The notes: generated by a model from the letters alone, not told the origin. A stretch of 64,000 nt of DNA from an uncultured Helicobacteraceae bacterium (GCA_947176375.1 CAMWQM010000001.1:1-64000), one strand, 5' to 3'. Shown: positions 46,597 to 56,759, numbered from the stretch's first letter. Translations and numbers: made by a program.

Positions 46597-47691
46597 TTAT
46601 TTCTCCAAAGTCGCCATATCTATTACATAGCGGAATTTTGCCTTACCAGTGGTAAGATTAGTGTAAGCCTCATCAATTTGGTTTACACTAATTATTTCAG
46701 TCTCAGGATAAATCTTATGCTTCAAAGAAAAGTCTAGCATTTCTTGGGTTTCCTTGATACCACCGATAATCGAGCCATAGACTTTTTTCTGTGCATTCCA
46801 TATAAAGCCACTTGCCCCAATTTTTGGATCAACTTCTGTTGGTGGCAAGCCCACTATTGCCATTTCTCCACCTACTCTTAAGAGTTTTAAATAGTCTGTA
46901 ATCTCATAAGGTGTGGGAATGGTAGAGATTATAAAGTCAAATCTCTCTTCTATAGCTTTAGAATCTGTGCTATCGTATAGCTTTTTAACGCCTAAAGCAA
47001 GTGCTTCTTTTTCTTTATTTTTATTTCTTGCAAAGACGCTTACTTCTGCTCCCATTTGGAGTGCATATTTTACTGCCATTACGCCTAGTCCGCCAAATCC
47101 AGCCACTGCGACTTTTCTTCCAGATCCTACTTTGCTAAATTTAATTGGTGAATAGGTCGTAATCCCAGCACAAAGAAGTGGTGCTACTTTATCAAGTGGT
47201 GCGTCTTTTGGGACATTCACAGCAAAGTTTTCGCTCACAACAATATTGTTTGAATACCCGCCATAGGTTGGCTCATCATTATGAAAATAATCTTTGCAAT
47301 CATAAGTCGCTACCATTCCTTTTTCGCAATACTGCTCGTTGCTTCTTTTACAAGGCTCACATTCACCGCAAGAATTCACCATACATCCAACTCCTGCATA
47401 ATCGCCAACTTTAAATTTACTCACTTTTGAGCCTACTGCTACGACTTTTCCTGCTATTTCGTGTCCAGGCACCATAGGGTAGATTCCCTTATGCCACTCA
47501 CTTTTTGCTGAATGTATATCGCTATGGCAGATTCCAGCAAATAAAATCTCAATTACTATATCATTTTCTCCCATTGCGTGGCGAGAGAATATAAATTTTT
47601 CAAATTTAGAATCTTTATCTTTGACGCAATAGCCCACTGCACTTACTCTTTTCCCTTCTTTTGCCTCATTTAGATTGTTTTCTAATAGCAT
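46597..47691 (-). CDS. Zinc-dependent NAD(P) alcohol dehydrogenase (CAD/YahK-like)
   Basis: This 364-aa medium-chain dehydrogenase has catalytic zinc ligands in GICHSD and GHEIAGKVV, and a structural zinc lobe in CGECEPCKRSNEQYC. The Rossmann loop is AGFGGLGVMAVKYALQMGAE. The overall layout, including YDCKDYFHNDEPTYGGYSN, is that of the cinnamyl alcohol dehydrogenase branch, which reduces aldehydes with NADPH; H. pylori has a similar enzyme. The real substrate is unknown. It stands alone, with AAGGAG before the start. Confidence 0.92.
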   Translation of the reverse strand: MLLENNLNEAKEGKRVSAVGYCVKDKDSKFEKFIFSRHAMGENDIVIEILFAGICHSDIHSAKSEWHKGIYPMVPGHEIAGKVVAVGSKVSKFKVGDYAGVGCMVNSCGECEPCKRSNEQYCEKGMVATYDCKDYFHNDEPTYGGYSNNIVVSENFAVNVPKDAPLDKVAPLLCAGITTYSPIKFSKVGSGRKVAVAGFGGLGVMAVKYALQMGAEVSVFARNKNKEKEALALGVKKLYDSTDSKAIEERFDFIISTIPTPYEITDYLKLLRVGGEMAIVGLPPTEVDPKIGASGFIWNAQKKVYGSIIGGIKETQEMLDFSLKHKIYPETEIISVNQIDEAYTNLTTGKAKFRYVIDMATLEK

Positions 47692-47923
47692 ATTATCTCC
47701 TTTTAATTTTGTATTTTGGCAATTTTAGATTCTTGAGAATCTAAAATTATAATTATACAGCCTTACACTAAATGTTTGTCAAGATGATTTATAAATTTTA
47801 GTTTTTAGGTATAAGGACATATGCATAGGGTGTGATAATTAAGATTTGAAAATATGAAATTATGTTTGATTTATCGTTTTAATTTAGCAAACTTACAAAT
47901 TTATGAAAATAGCTTGTTATAGT

Positions 47924-49255
47924 TTATTCTGCATTATCCTCTGTATTTTCATTTAGTATTTTTACTTTTATTTTTTTAATTCGTATTCCGTCAATCTCTA
48001 GCACCTCAAAGACAAAATCCCCACTTATCACGCTATCACCTACCACAGGCTCTTTACCTAGTAAATTAAACACATACCCACCTATAGTTACTTGCTCTAC
48101 ATCTTCTTCCACTTCAAATTTAAGAGCCTCGCTAACGCTATCAATATCAAGCATTCCATCAATCTCATAAGTGTTATCATCAATTTTTACTATATCATCA
48201 TTCTTTTTATCGTGCTCATCGCTAATATCACCCATAATCTCCTCGATTATATCTTCCATTGTAAGAAGTCCAGCAGTCCCGCCATACTCATCTACAACTA
48301 GAGCTGTGTGGATTTGCTTCTTATTCATTTTCATCAAAATACTTGATATTGAAGTCGTTTCTGGGGCGATTATAAGCTCACGCACGATAGAGGAAAAATC
48401 TTTTTTATTCTTAAGTATAGAATCTTGGAGCAAATCCCTAATATGTATCATTCCTAGAACATTATCTTTGCCTTCTTTACAATATGGGTATCTAGTGTGA
48501 TTTGTTTGCTTTACTATCTGCATATTTTCCTCAAAGCTATTTTCGGCAAATAGGCATACTATATCCTTTCGTGGGGTCATCACTTCCTTTGCAGTTGTAT
48601 CACTAAAATCAACTGCATTTTTTAGAATCTCACTTTCAATAGAATCCAAATACCCACCCTTTAAACTCTCACCTATAATTATCTTAATTTCTTCGTCAGA
48701 GTGAGCGTTTTCATTATCACTTGTAGGCTCTATCCCAATTCTTCGCAAGAAAAATCCAGAAACTATTTCAAAAGCTTTAATTAGTGGAAAAAATAAATTT
48801 CTAAAAATATATAGCGGTCTTGCTACAAATAGAGTGGATTGCTCTGCTTTCGCAATCGCAATGGATTTTGGCACAAGCTCACCAAAAACAATATGTAAAA
48901 ATGTGATTAATGCAAAGGCAATCGCAATGCTAATGGTGTGAAGTAAAATTATATTTCCATCAAAAAATGGTGCAAAAAGTTTATCCAAAAGTCTTGCAAT
49001 CGCAGGTTCACCAATCCAACCTAAAGCAAGCGATGACAATGTAATTCCAAGCTGTGTAGCGCTCAAATAAGTATCTAGTGATTTTGTGATTTTTAATGCT
49101 AGTTTTGCATTGCCCTTATTTTTTTTTGCTAATTCCTCTAATTTAGAGCGTCTAACCTTAACTATTGCAAACTCTGATAATACGAAAAACCCATTCAACC
49201 CAACAAACACAAATGCTAATATAATCATTAGCAACTGACTCGTCGAACTATCCAA
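47924..49255 (-). CDS. CNNM/CorC (HlyC-like) family membrane protein
   Basis: This 443-aa protein has three parts: an N-terminal DUF21 (CNNM) membrane domain with about four segments (residues 1–180, including SATQLGITLSSLALGWIGEP), a CBS-domain pair (about 200–330, with VMTPRKDIVCL and HTALVVDEYGGTAGLLTMED), and a C-terminal CorC_HlyC domain. Members are linked to magnesium or cobalt efflux and were once called hemolysins without good evidence. It is a single-gene unit with a 230-bp gap to the dehydrogenase. Ion specificity is unknown. Confidence 0.92.
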   Translation of the reverse strand: MDSSTSQLLMIILAFVFVGLNGFFVLSEFAIVKVRRSKLEELAKKNKGNAKLALKITKSLDTYLSATQLGITLSSLALGWIGEPAIARLLDKLFAPFFDGNIILLHTISIAIAFALITFLHIVFGELVPKSIAIAKAEQSTLFVARPLYIFRNLFFPLIKAFEIVSGFFLRRIGIEPTSDNENAHSDEEIKIIIGESLKGGYLDSIESEILKNAVDFSDTTAKEVMTPRKDIVCLFAENSFEENMQIVKQTNHTRYPYCKEGKDNVLGMIHIRDLLQDSILKNKKDFSSIVRELIIAPETTSISSILMKMNKKQIHTALVVDEYGGTAGLLTMEDIIEEIMGDISDEHDKKNDDIVKIDDNTYEIDGMLDIDSVSEALKFEVEEDVEQVTIGGYVFNLLGKEPVVGDSVISGDFVFEVLEIDGIRIKKIKVKILNENTEDNAE

Positions 49256-49869
49256 AACATTCCTTTAAGATATAAATATAAAGCTTTAATTATAGCCTAA
49301 AAAACAATAATTAACACATAAATTAAAAAGATTCTATAAAGAGCTGGGATTTAGGAGTTGTAGATTCTAAATTATTTGAAATAAATAAGAAAGTGTAGTT
49401 AAAAATCTTCTTGCAAAAAATTATAAAACTTTATACAAAATTGAATGAAAATTGTGGAATCCAAAAAATATAAATCTAACATCTCTAAATTTTAGCTTTA
49501 TGGCAACATAATAGATTTTTTATAAACATAATAATATGCCAAACAAATACTAATTTAAAACAATAAATAAACCAAACTAGCTAGTTTAATATGATTAATA
49601 AACTCTAGTAAATTTATTTTTAAGCTGTGGCTTGAAAACATCTTTAGCAAAGATTTGTTATAAAACCTAGCAAAAATCATTTTTTAATGTGGAATCTAAT
49701 ACACTAATATTGAAAGCTAGAATCTAAAAATCCTAAAAAATTTAATTTTTAGATTATTAAAAGTTTAATATTTAGCAATCAAAAAATATTTATAAAATTA
49801 TTCTAAAATAAAACAAAGTAAAAAATAACTTTAATAGCAAAATCTCTCTTCTCTAACCAAATAATTAAA
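49256..49869. other. Gene-free AT-rich region
   Basis: About 610 bp upstream of the CNNM/CorC gene. Apart from a likely promoter for that gene and scattered GATTC/GAATC sites, I see no gene or structured repeat. Confidence 0.45.
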
Positions 49870-50607
49870 TTAATTGATAGCATTTTTGCATCTTCTTTGG
49901 ATTGATTTATTTGGGAATTGATTTATCTTGCGAAGCACCTCGCTGTCAATTTCTTCTATTTTTTCCTCTACTTCATCTTTTACACATTTCACACATACTG
50001 ATACATCATCTAAATAATCCATAAGCTAATTTTTATAATATTCAAAATCACTTTGCAAACTAAGACCAACACTATTTAAGCAAAATGGACTTGAAGATGT
50101 AAAGCAAAGAGTTGGCAAAAAGAAGTAGAAATGTGGATTTTATAATCTTTGTTCTAAATCATATTTAATAATATCACAACTTTCTTTATCCCAATATACA
50201 GGCTTTCATCATATAATCTAAATCTATAATAATTTATATACAAAGCAAGAGTAACAAAAGTGCAATATAATTTATTGAAACCATTCACAAGCTTTTTTAA
50301 AATATTTTTGCTTTATTCAAATCCTTTTTAACTACTTCTCCTGCCATATATTAATCCGACTTCACCACAAAATGATTTATCGTGGAAATAACTACTATTA
50401 CAACTTTGCAATAATACAAGGAAGAGCTTTTTATGATTTTTAGATATTCCTCTCTTAAAATAAAAATCACCTAAAGCCTTGCAAAATAATAACATTCTTT
50501 TGTTTTCTTTACACTACACATTTTTTCATAATCTTGTTTTAGCTTATTAAATTTACATTGTTGACTATTTACTACATTACCATTTTCGCTAAAATTTTCA
50601 CAAAATT
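49870..50607 (-). pseudogene. Decayed Sel1-repeat (Hcp-like cysteine-rich) protein gene
   Basis: Minus-strand fragments in order: NSQQCKFNKLKQDYEKMCSV and KKTKECYYFARL, then GDFYFKRGISKNHKKAL in a second frame, CGEVGLIYG, and KAKIYFKKACEW. The spacing of G-Y-G and A-x-x-x-Y/F-K-K-A-C matches Sel1-like repeats of Helicobacter cysteine-rich (Hcp) proteins. A further frame (50199 to 49870) reads VYWDKESCDIIKYDLEQRL, TAA, then FCLNSVGLSLQSDFEYYKN, TAG, then MDYLDDVSVCVKCVKDEVEE to a TAA at 49870–49872. Several stops and shifts show real decay. It may be two adjacent relics. Confidence 0.5.
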
Positions 50608-51262
50608 ATGCGTTTTATTTTGCACAAGCCAAGGAGCCTCCATATTTTATTATAATTGATTGAAATTCTTTTCCTTAATTTTTGTGTTTTTGAGTATGTT
50701 CTAAATAAAAATTCTCCTTGTAATATTATCTTTTTAATTATTGTAATAAAATCTCCCAAATATTAAATCAAAATTAGCATTCTATCTCATATCATTAAAG
50801 TTAGCTTAAAAATTAAGCCAAATGTGAGAAAAAATTAGGAAACTGAATTTATTTTAAAATGATTAGAAAGTTAAAAAGTGGAATCTAGCTTATTAAAAAC
50901 CCTAAAAGCTAAATTTTAGAGAAAAAACATATTTAAATATTTTAAACTTAAAGCGATAGATTTTAGCAAAGTAGCCATTCTCAAAAACACAAAAATTAAG
51001 AAAAAGAATTAAAAGCAATATAATAAAAATATCATAATAATGGAATCTCTAAATAAAAATTCTAAAAGATTTCTTAATAACACTTTGCAAAATAAACTTT
51101 ATACAATCAAATCCCAGCTTTTAAAAACAAAGCTATTAAGATATATTATCCACAAAGTAAAATAGGCAAAATGCTAGTTTTGCAAAAACTTTGCAAAAGT
51201 AAAATATTTTAAATATTCACCCTAAAGCAAAATCTTTATAAAGGAATTTATTTCAAAAATAT
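50608..51262. other. Gene-free AT-rich region
   Basis: About 650 bp between the Sel1-like relic and the flavoprotein operon end. I see only AT-rich DNA with poly-A/T stretches and a few GATTC/GAATC sites. Confidence 0.45.
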
Positions 51263-52222
51263 CTAAATTCTCTTATTTATCTCTGTAACTATATCAAAGC
51301 CATTATTTAGCGCTGAAGCAATACTTCCACCAGATTTAAAGAGCAAATCCCCTGCTACAAAGATATTCTTAACAGAGCTTTCACATTCTTTACTAACTAT
51401 TGGGATTCCCACTTCATCTAACTCTAAATTACATTTTTTAAGAAAATCTATCGGTGCTACCCCACCGATTGCATACACTATCTTTTCAAAAACTTCGCTA
51501 CTCCCATCGGTGAAATTCACCTTTGGCAAACCATTTTCCACCTCAAGACTTTCTATATCAATGCCTAGCTTTGTCTTTAGCTTTTTATCCTCTATACTTT
51601 TATTTAACATTTCTCGATTTGCATCATTAATCCTGCTGAACTCACTTCTGCGGTAGTTTAGTGTAGCATCATTTTTTTCTGCCAAAAAGTAGGCATATTC
51701 CACAGCAGAGTTTCCGCCACCCACAATCAGGACTTTTTCATTTTGGTTGATTGAATTTGCATTGAAAAATACTCTATTGCGAATTTCTAGCGGAATGGGA
51801 TATGAAGGCTTATTTGGCACACCCATTTTACCAATAGAAATAACAACGAATCTAGCCTTTACCTCAATATTGTCAGTTGTCCGCAAAATAAAAATATTAT
51901 CTTGTTTTGCTATGCTATCAATCTCTGTTTTAAATCGCACATCAATATTATTTGTTGCTAGAATCTTATCAAACAAATCTAGTGTGCTTTCCTTTGTGCC
52001 ATCCATAAAATAAATATTTCCATTTAAATCAATCTTTTGTCCCTTGTAGTCCTTATCCACGCGTTTATTATCTTTGTAGAATTTTCTAATTGTTGTGGAA
52101 TGATTTTCTCCTTTTTCAAAAAGGATGATATCATCGATTCCAAGTATCACACTCTCAACAGCAGCAGCAATTCCTCCAGGTCCGCCACCGACTATTGCAA
52201 TATTATAAGTTTTATTATTCAT
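51263..52222 (-). CDS. FAD/NAD(P)-dependent oxidoreductase, thioredoxin reductase-like
   Basis: This 319-aa two-dinucleotide-domain flavoprotein has the FAD loop IAIVGGGPGGIAAAVES at the N-terminus, the NAD(P)H loop VLIVGGGNSAVEYAYFLA in the middle, and IFVAGDLLFKSGGSIASALN as the C-terminal FAD motif. It lacks the redox-active CxxC of true thioredoxin reductases, so it is more likely a ferredoxin or flavodoxin NAD(P)+ reductase or a YpdA-like enzyme. Its start overlaps the ccoS stop by 4 bp. Given POR in this genome, a role linking flavodoxin to NADP is attractive but unproven. Confidence 0.82.
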   Translation of the reverse strand: MNNKTYNIAIVGGGPGGIAAAVESVILGIDDIILFEKGENHSTTIRKFYKDNKRVDKDYKGQKIDLNGNIYFMDGTKESTLDLFDKILATNNIDVRFKTEIDSIAKQDNIFILRTTDNIEVKARFVVISIGKMGVPNKPSYPIPLEIRNRVFFNANSINQNEKVLIVGGGNSAVEYAYFLAEKNDATLNYRRSEFSRINDANREMLNKSIEDKKLKTKLGIDIESLEVENGLPKVNFTDGSSEVFEKIVYAIGGVAPIDFLKKCNLELDEVGIPIVSKECESSVKNIFVAGDLLFKSGGSIASALNNGFDIVTEINKRI

Positions 52223-52416
52223 TTTTTCTCCTTAAATTTTAATTCTTTATTATATGCCTCATTTAGCTCGTCGATACCGTCCATTAGCAACCCTTGCGTG
52301 AATTTCTTTTCATCATCAAATTGTCCGCTTTTAAGTCCCCAAATAAATGCGATTAGCCCAAGCAAGCCTATTAGAATAGAAACTCCAAGCATTACAGCTA
52401 TCATTCCGCTATTCAT
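52219..52416 (-). CDS. ccoS: cbb3-type cytochrome oxidase assembly protein CcoS
   Basis: This 65-aa protein has one N-terminal membrane helix (MIAVMLGVSILIGLLGLIAF) followed by the conserved IWGLKSGQFDDEKKF motif. The GQFDD sequence is diagnostic of CcoS/FixS, needed for cofactor insertion into cbb3 oxidase, the only terminal oxidase of Helicobacter. It overlaps alaS by 4 bp at its start and the flavoprotein gene by 4 bp at its end. No other cco gene is in the window. Confidence 0.88.
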   Translation of the reverse strand: MNSGMIAVMLGVSILIGLLGLIAFIWGLKSGQFDDEKKFTQGLLMDGIDELNEAYNKELKFKEKK

Positions 52417-54989
52417 TCTGTTTCCTTAATGTTTGAAATCGCATAATGTCTAGCTTTACTTAAAGATTCTCCTATTTTATTAGGGTATTTTCCACCAGCT
52501 GTGGCAAAATCATCTCTTCCACCGCCACCTCCACCAATAACCTTGCAAACCTCTTTAATCCATGCATTTGCCTTTAGATTATTAGCACCTTTTACTCCAC
52601 AGCTTATACTTATCTTACCATTATCATTTGTAAGCAATAAAATCGCAATATTACTATTTTCATTTTTTACTTCATCGATCATTAGCTTTATGTTTAAAGT
52701 AGGCGATACCTCAGCAATAATTAGCTTAATATTACCTATCAGTTCAAAATTTAGATTCTTTAGCCCATCTCCACTATCAGTCTTGTTTTTTAGCTCTTTT
52801 AATTTAGAGATTTGCTCTTTTAATTTAGAGATTCCACTTATTATGTCACTTGATTTTAGCATCTCCTTTACCTGTGCATTTAGAGAGATATTTTCTTTGG
52901 CAAATTTATATGCTGCTTTCCCACAGACTGCCTCAATCCTCCTTACACCACTTGAGATTCCACTTTCTTTTGTGATATAAAAAGAACCAATATTTGAAGT
53001 ATTCTCAATATGAATCCCACCACAAAGCTCAATACTCTTCTCTCCAAAGCTAATAACTCTAACAATATCCCCATATTTCTCGCCAAAAAGCATCATTGCA
53101 CCCTTTTGTTTAGCCTCATTTATAGGTAAAAATTCTATTTTAGCAGGGATAGAGCTAGTTATCATTTCATTTACAAGATTTTCTATTTTATCAATCTCAT
53201 CTTTACTAATAGCTTTTGGGTGGGTAATATCAAATCTAAGTCTGTTTGGCTCTACTAGGCTTCCAGCCTGTGAGATATGCTCTCCTAGAATCTTTCTTAA
53301 AGCAGCGTGAAGCAAATGTGTAGCACTATGATGCTTTGCAATCTCAACTCTCTCTTTATCCACAATAACTTCGACTTCATCGCCGACTTTTAGAGGTTTT
53401 CTCGTGCTTACTTCACTTATATTTAGCCCAAAATATTTTTTCGTATAGATTATATCTGCAACTTTTTTACCATTTGAATAAATCTCGCCTTTATCTCCTA
53501 TAGATCCTCCACCCTCCGCATAAAGCGGTGTAGTATCAAAAAACACATAGCCATCACCATCAATTTTTTCCACCCTTTTATAATTAATATTAAGCAGGGC
53601 TAGAATCTTGCTTTTTGAGCAGTTATTTTCATAACCACTAAATTTATTTTCCCCAAATTCCTCTATAATGCTGGCAAAATCTCCCTCTTTTAGCTCACCA
53701 ACGCTACCTTTCCACGAACTTTTTGCTCTCTGTTTTTGCTCCTCCATACATTTATTAAAAGCTCTCAAATCTACATCAATATTCTTATCTTTTAGCATAT
53801 CCTGGGTCAAGTCAAGTGGGAATCCATAAGTATCATAAAGCTTAAAAGCCACTTCACCACTAAAACTTCCTTTTGTATTGTTTAGCTCTCTTTTAAATAT
53901 TTCCATTCCAGATTCTATTGTAGAGAGGAATCTCTCCTCTTCAAATCTGCACTGCTCCATTATATAATCTTTTTTATCACCTAAATAAGTGTAGTGATAA
54001 GATAGTGTATCGCACACAGTGCCAACAATCTTATATAAAAAAGCCTCTCGTAAACCTAGTAAATATCCGTGCCTCATAGCTCTACGCAAGATTCGTCTTA
54101 AGACATATCCTCTACCCTCTTTATCAAAATTCACACCTTGAGCTAAAAGAAACGCTACGCTTCTGCTATGGTCAGCAATCACGCGATGAGAGGCTTTAAA
54201 CTCATCATTATATGGCTTATTTGTAATTTTTACGCATTCATTAATTAATGGCATAAAAAGGCTGGTATCAAAGTTATTTTGTTTTCCCTCCATTAGAGCT
54301 ATAACCCGCTCTAACCCCATTCCTGTATCAATGCTAGGCTTTGGCAGTGGCTTAAGATTACCATCTTTATCTCTTTCATACTGCATAAAAACTAGATTCC
54401 AAATCTCTAAAAACCTATCACCTTCACCGCCAAAATAATCCTCACTTCCGCTAAAATACTCCTCGCCTTGGTCTATATAAACTTCACTGCAAGGTCCGCA
54501 AGGTCCTGTATCACCCATTTGCCAAAAATTATCTTTATCGCCCATTCTTTTGATTTTTTCTTTTGGCAAATATTTACACCATATCTCAAAAGCTTCATCA
54601 TCACTAGTATGCACACTTACATAGATTTTCTCTTTTGGAAATTTAAGCTCATTTGTTACAAATTCCCACGCATACTTTATAGCATCCTCTTTGAAATAAT
54701 CACCAAATGAAAAGTTGCCAAGCATTTCAAAAAGTGTGTGATGACGCGCTGTGTAGCCGACATTTTCTAAATCATTGTGTTTACCTCCTGCCCTAATACA
54801 AAGTTGTGAGGAAGTAGCTCTTTTATTGTCTGGAGCTGGAATCTTACCTGTAAAAATATCTTTAAACTGCACCATTCCTGCATTTGTAAAAAGCAAACTA
54901 GCATCATTTGGCACAAGTGGCATACTATCATAGACTTTATGTCCCTTATCGCTAAAATATTTTAAAAATTTTTCTCGAACATCAATCAT
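52413..54989 (-). CDS. alaS: Alanyl-tRNA synthetase
   Basis: Charges tRNA-Ala and edits mischarged serine and glycine. It is 858 aa, normal for AlaRS. N-terminal class II motifs: LLFTNAGMVQFKDIFTG and RHHTLFEMLGNFSFGDYFK, with TGPCGPCSE. Editing domain zinc ligands lie in HHSATHLLHAALR (near residue 550) and in LCGGIHIENTSNIG (near residue 650). The C-terminal DHHA1 domain has the glycine loop IGGGGGGRDDFATAGG. It is the first gene of alaS–ccoS–flavoprotein. Confidence 0.97.
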   Translation of the reverse strand: MIDVREKFLKYFSDKGHKVYDSMPLVPNDASLLFTNAGMVQFKDIFTGKIPAPDNKRATSSQLCIRAGGKHNDLENVGYTARHHTLFEMLGNFSFGDYFKEDAIKYAWEFVTNELKFPKEKIYVSVHTSDDEAFEIWCKYLPKEKIKRMGDKDNFWQMGDTGPCGPCSEVYIDQGEEYFSGSEDYFGGEGDRFLEIWNLVFMQYERDKDGNLKPLPKPSIDTGMGLERVIALMEGKQNNFDTSLFMPLINECVKITNKPYNDEFKASHRVIADHSRSVAFLLAQGVNFDKEGRGYVLRRILRRAMRHGYLLGLREAFLYKIVGTVCDTLSYHYTYLGDKKDYIMEQCRFEEERFLSTIESGMEIFKRELNNTKGSFSGEVAFKLYDTYGFPLDLTQDMLKDKNIDVDLRAFNKCMEEQKQRAKSSWKGSVGELKEGDFASIIEEFGENKFSGYENNCSKSKILALLNINYKRVEKIDGDGYVFFDTTPLYAEGGGSIGDKGEIYSNGKKVADIIYTKKYFGLNISEVSTRKPLKVGDEVEVIVDKERVEIAKHHSATHLLHAALRKILGEHISQAGSLVEPNRLRFDITHPKAISKDEIDKIENLVNEMITSSIPAKIEFLPINEAKQKGAMMLFGEKYGDIVRVISFGEKSIELCGGIHIENTSNIGSFYITKESGISSGVRRIEAVCGKAAYKFAKENISLNAQVKEMLKSSDIISGISKLKEQISKLKELKNKTDSGDGLKNLNFELIGNIKLIIAEVSPTLNIKLMIDEVKNENSNIAILLLTNDNGKISISCGVKGANNLKANAWIKEVCKVIGGGGGGRDDFATAGGKYPNKIGESLSKARHYAISNIKETE

Positions 54990-55078
54990 AATCTTTCTTT
55001 GTAAATTAGGTTTTAAAAAGTCTAAATTCTATAACAAAGCACTTAAAAAAATAATAAAATATCATATTATGATTTTAT

Positions 55079-55276
55079 GATAAGCAAATTAAAAATAAAA
55101 ATACAATCACTGCTATGGTTGCTCTGCTTATTTTTAATGCCTATCCGCACGATTGCATTTCTATGCAAGGAGATGAGGGCTTTGTGTATCCAAATGTCAA
55201 TCAAGCTACTTGCACAGAGTGCGAAGCTTGTGAGATTATCTGCCTGACATTGCCATTTATAAACTTCGCTACATAA
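55079..55276 (+). pseudogene. Relic of a 2[4Fe-4S] protein (F420 hydrogenase-beta / polysaccharide type)
   Basis: On the plus strand, KYNHCYGCSAYF ends at a TAA; after a frameshift, NAYPHDCISMQGDEGFVYPN and then CTECEACEIIC continue to a TAA at 55274–55276. The order CxGCxA, C, DxEGFxYPxV, CxxCxxCxxxC is the N-terminal ferredoxin domain of the coenzyme F420 hydrogenase/dehydrogenase beta-subunit family, often found in polysaccharide gene clusters. The rest of such a protein (about 350 aa) is absent. A minus-strand frame across the same DNA is a shadow. Confidence 0.6.
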
Positions 55277-55527
55277 TGAAGTGAAGGAAAAATCTACTTT
55301 TTCTTTTGATGTAAGCCTTTTAGATTCTAATACAAAACTCACACAATCTTTTTCTAATATATATATTAGAAACTATTAAAGCTTTCATATTTAAAAAATT
55401 AGTTGGCTATTTGATTTTCCAGCAACTTTTAATTTTAAAGTATAATATTTTAATCCCTTTAAGGCTAAAATTAACCCACAATTAGCTTTAAAATCTAAAA
55501 GCAAATATAACAACATAAGGAAAGCAA

Positions 55528-56205
55528 ATGGAATATTTTAACACATATAAAAGCCCACTAGGCACTATATATCTTTTAAGTGATGAAGAAAGTCTCACAG
55601 GGCTTTATTTTCAAAGTCAAATTAAAGAGCAAAGCCTCTTAAATGAACAATTTATAGAATCTAATTCTTATAAAAATTCAAATAATAAAGTGATAATCAA
55701 ACCTCATATTTCTAAAAATTTTACAAATCAAACCTCACAAAATACCACTAAAAAAGTTTTACAAAATCAAGTAAAAGAAAAAATCCAAAACGATAGCACC
55801 ATAGAAGCTATGCACAATAGAAACAATGTTAAAGCACTGCAAAATTTCTCTATTTTTGAAAACACAAAAATGTGGCTAGATATATATTTTGATAATCAAA
55901 TCCCACCTTTTACACCACCGCTTAAAGCTACAGGCTCTTCTTTTGCATTAAGCGTATGGGAAATTTTACTAAAAATTCCTTATGGAAAAAGTAGCACCTA
56001 TGGAGCGATAGCAAAAATAATTGCCACACAAAGAGGTTTAAAAAAAATGTCAGCTCAAGCAGTGGGCGGAGCAGTAGGGGCAAATCCTATTGCTATTATC
56101 ATCCCTTGCCACAGGGTGATTGGCTCAAATGGCACTCTAACTGGCTATGCAGGAGGGCTAGATATAAAGAAAAAATTACTTGAAATTGAGGGCTTTAAAC
56201 TTTAA
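55528..56205 (+). CDS. ogt: Methylated-DNA–protein-cysteine methyltransferase with an inserted linker
   Basis: Repairs O6-alkylguanine by transferring the alkyl group to its own cysteine. The catalytic core is intact: PYGKSSTYGAIAKII, QAVGGAVGANP and IIPCHRVIGSNG, with the acceptor C194. It is 225 aa against about 160–175 for the family. The extra length is an N/Q/K/S-rich stretch at residues 41–100, between the N-terminal strand domain and the catalytic part. AAGG lies before the ATG. It is a single gene. The insert may be a disordered linker tolerated without loss of activity. Confidence 0.9.
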   Translation: MEYFNTYKSPLGTIYLLSDEESLTGLYFQSQIKEQSLLNEQFIESNSYKNSNNKVIIKPHISKNFTNQTSQNTTKKVLQNQVKEKIQNDSTIEAMHNRNNVKALQNFSIFENTKMWLDIYFDNQIPPFTPPLKATGSSFALSVWEILLKIPYGKSSTYGAIAKIIATQRGLKKMSAQAVGGAVGANPIAIIIPCHRVIGSNGTLTGYAGGLDIKKKLLEIEGFKL

Positions 56206-56537
56206 AATTTTAGTTAGTAAGATTCTGGCATTTCTATGAAAACCTTTAAATGATTTATATTAATAGATTACAAGAATCTAAAATACTCTAAACTCATATT
56301 TCAAAAGATAAATCAAATATCCAATTTTAACAAATTAATATCTTTATTAATACTTTTTGGAACTTTGAGAGGCTAAATTTTGGCATTAAAATAAAATCAA
56401 ATCTAAGCAACATTAATTTTTATATTTTAAATTTATAGGATTTAGCACCCTTAATAATTATGATAGCAATCTATAATTATTTATAGTCATATTCAATCAA
56501 TAGATATAAAGCTTTTTAGAATCTAGTTCATTAAATA
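56206..56537. other. Gene-free AT-rich region
   Basis: About 330 bp between convergent ogt and the DUF3343 gene. No gene or strong hairpin is visible. Confidence 0.5.
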
Positions 56538-56759
56538 TTAGTCCAAAAGTTTTATTTCACACTCAATATTTGCACTAGCTAGAGCTTCTTGCAAGAACTC
56601 TAAAATATTAGTTTCAAAATACACAGCAATCCCACAATCACTTGAAAACTCCCTAGGAGTTGGCACAAGCCTCACACTCACACCATCTAAACTCCCTAAG
56701 ATATCCTCACTCTCAAATGCACTTGCAGTCGTATATACCAGCACATAGCCCTTTATCAC
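56538..56759 (-). CDS. DUF3343 protein, putative selenium/sulfur carrier-like
   Basis: This 73-aa protein begins with GTG at 56759, six bases after AAAGGAAA. It has the DUF3343 pattern: GYVLVYTTASAFESEDIL, VRLVPTPREFSSDCGIAVYF with one cysteine in the DCG motif, and a helical tail. DUF3343 genes often lie beside yedE, yedF, selD and class V aminotransferases, and the cysteine is thought to carry selenium or sulfur. Here it lies 270 bp downstream of the cysteine desulfurase-like gene. Function is inferred from association only. Confidence 0.8.
   Translation of the reverse strand: MIKGYVLVYTTASAFESEDILGSLDGVSVRLVPTPREFSSDCGIAVYFETNILEFLQEALASANIECEIKLLD

Noticed and set aside
49870-50199. Possible recoding of TAA/TAG in the Sel1-like relic
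   Set aside because: Stops are TAA and TAG, not TGA, and neighbouring frameshifts show simple decay; no recoding signal is seen.
55067-55342. Minus-strand 91-aa frame between alaS and ogt
   Set aside because: It is the antisense shadow of the plus-strand ferredoxin-domain relic, whose cysteine spacing is meaningful; the minus frame has no recognisable pattern.
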